Program-made: the position numbers and the translations under genes
Assembly (NCBI GenBank): GCA_037957365.1
Contig: JARHVA010003526.1
Location: 124,001 to 188,000 of the forward strand
DNA length: 64,000 bases
Direction: 5' to 3'
Source: Torreya grandis
Taxonomy: Eukaryota; Streptophyta; Pinopsida; Cupressales; Taxaceae
Notes under the pieces: generated by a model
What the model was told of the DNA's origin: nothing
Databases searched by the model: none
What the model saw: only the letters and a program-made list of their open reading frames with translations
In this document: positions 63,443 to 64,000 of the stretch, piece by piece
Numbering within the stretch: position 1 is the stretch's first letter
Layout: every line of letters starts with the position of its first letter

Positions 63443-64000
63443 TGTTGGCTTGAAAAAGTGTATGACACTTCAATGCACACATCATTGTTAATAGTATTGT
63501 AGGATAAATTACCTCTTCTATTCATAGGAAAAGCTACCTTTATTCATAAGAAATGAAAAGCACAAACTTAACATATTCATAAATGTAAATTCTAAATTTG
63601 TTCGGGGGTTTTCATGTATGATAAAGGAAATATGATTAGGAAAGTCAATTCGAGAAAATATAAGGAATTAACTATGAAAAGAGAGAAAGAATGTGAAAAA
63701 TGTGAGAAAAATCATATTTCACTTAGATATTACATTCATTAACTTGAAATTAAATTACCATCAATTGATACTTTTATTAGGAAAGCATGAAGAAAATAAT
63801 ACAATGAATCAATGAATGTAAGAACATTCATTCACAATTAAAGACAAGCTCAAAGTCCTACAACACTTATCTTTATTTATTTTCTTAAAAACAACACAAA
63901 GTTCTTTTCTCCTTTTCCTTCAAAATTTATCTTCTTGCAAAAGTGCAAAATATTGATCACTTTTTAGAGGCATGCAATCCTTTTACTTATGGGAAATCTC
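63443..64000 (-). repeat. 5' LTR of element E, partial
   Basis: From TGTTGGCTTG (window orientation, LTR end) to the right edge of the window. No partner in the window because the 3' LTR fragment at 28166-28470 covers the opposite end of the LTR. AT-rich, no gene. Confidence 0.65.

Overview
The window holds no recognisable host gene. It is a pile of nested LTR retrotransposons in a strongly AT-rich nuclear genome. Everything points to a large, repeat-rich plant genome: Ty1/copia with an initiator-Met PBS, a chromodomain Ty3/gypsy element, Tat-like Ty3/gypsy elements carrying an extra archaeal-type RNase H (aRNH), multi-kb LTRs and dinucleotide microsatellites. A gymnosperm or another large-genome non-grass plant would fit, but the species cannot be fixed from this sequence. 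Nearly all coding regions are broken by stops and frameshifts, so the coding entries are relics.

The layout is a hierarchy. The outermost host is element E (Tat-like Ty3/gypsy, minus strand), which runs past at least the right window edge. Its 5' LTR starts at 63443, followed leftward by gag (about 62.2-63.2 kb), protease (61.4-61.7), aRNH (60.6-61.1), RT (35.6-36.7), integrase (28.6-29.35) and the start of its 3' LTR (28166-28470). Three insertions split E. (1) D, 36686-60276, is a Tat-like element with 4.7-5.2 kb LTRs and the TSD GTTAA. (2) F, about 29351-35591, is a decayed gypsy relic. (3) B, from before position 1 to 28165, is a chromodomain-bearing Ty3/gypsy element (minus strand) with 4.5 kb LTRs, sitting in the 3' LTR of E.

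B is interrupted twice. Its RT is split by a fairly young Ty1/copia element (16065-21734, TSD CACAC). Its 3' LTR is split by A (981-12852, plus strand), a non-autonomous element with three LTRs and two internal regions. The third LTR of A is itself broken by a composite, 5'-truncated copia piece (8327-11084) flanked by a 28-bp duplication. D is interrupted in gag by C (47282-54466, minus strand), a non-autonomous relative of A. C contains a solo copia LTR (51756-52489, TSD TTTAT) of the same family as the full copia element.

The most interesting signals are these. A and C share a decayed open reading frame of unknown function, with a conserved ERANW...MLD block and an FPFDP-type tail. A, C and D share LTR ends and an unusual non-purine TGAGTCAC motif directly upstream of the 3' LTR; E shares the LTR start but only a loose version of that motif. 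This suggests that A and C were moved by machinery of the D/E type. The aRNH of D and E lies before RT rather than after it. The copia LTRs carry arrays of a palindromic GACGTC-core repeat that reappears as a 24-bp coding repeat inside pol. The TATA box of one C LTR has expanded to about 49 TA units.
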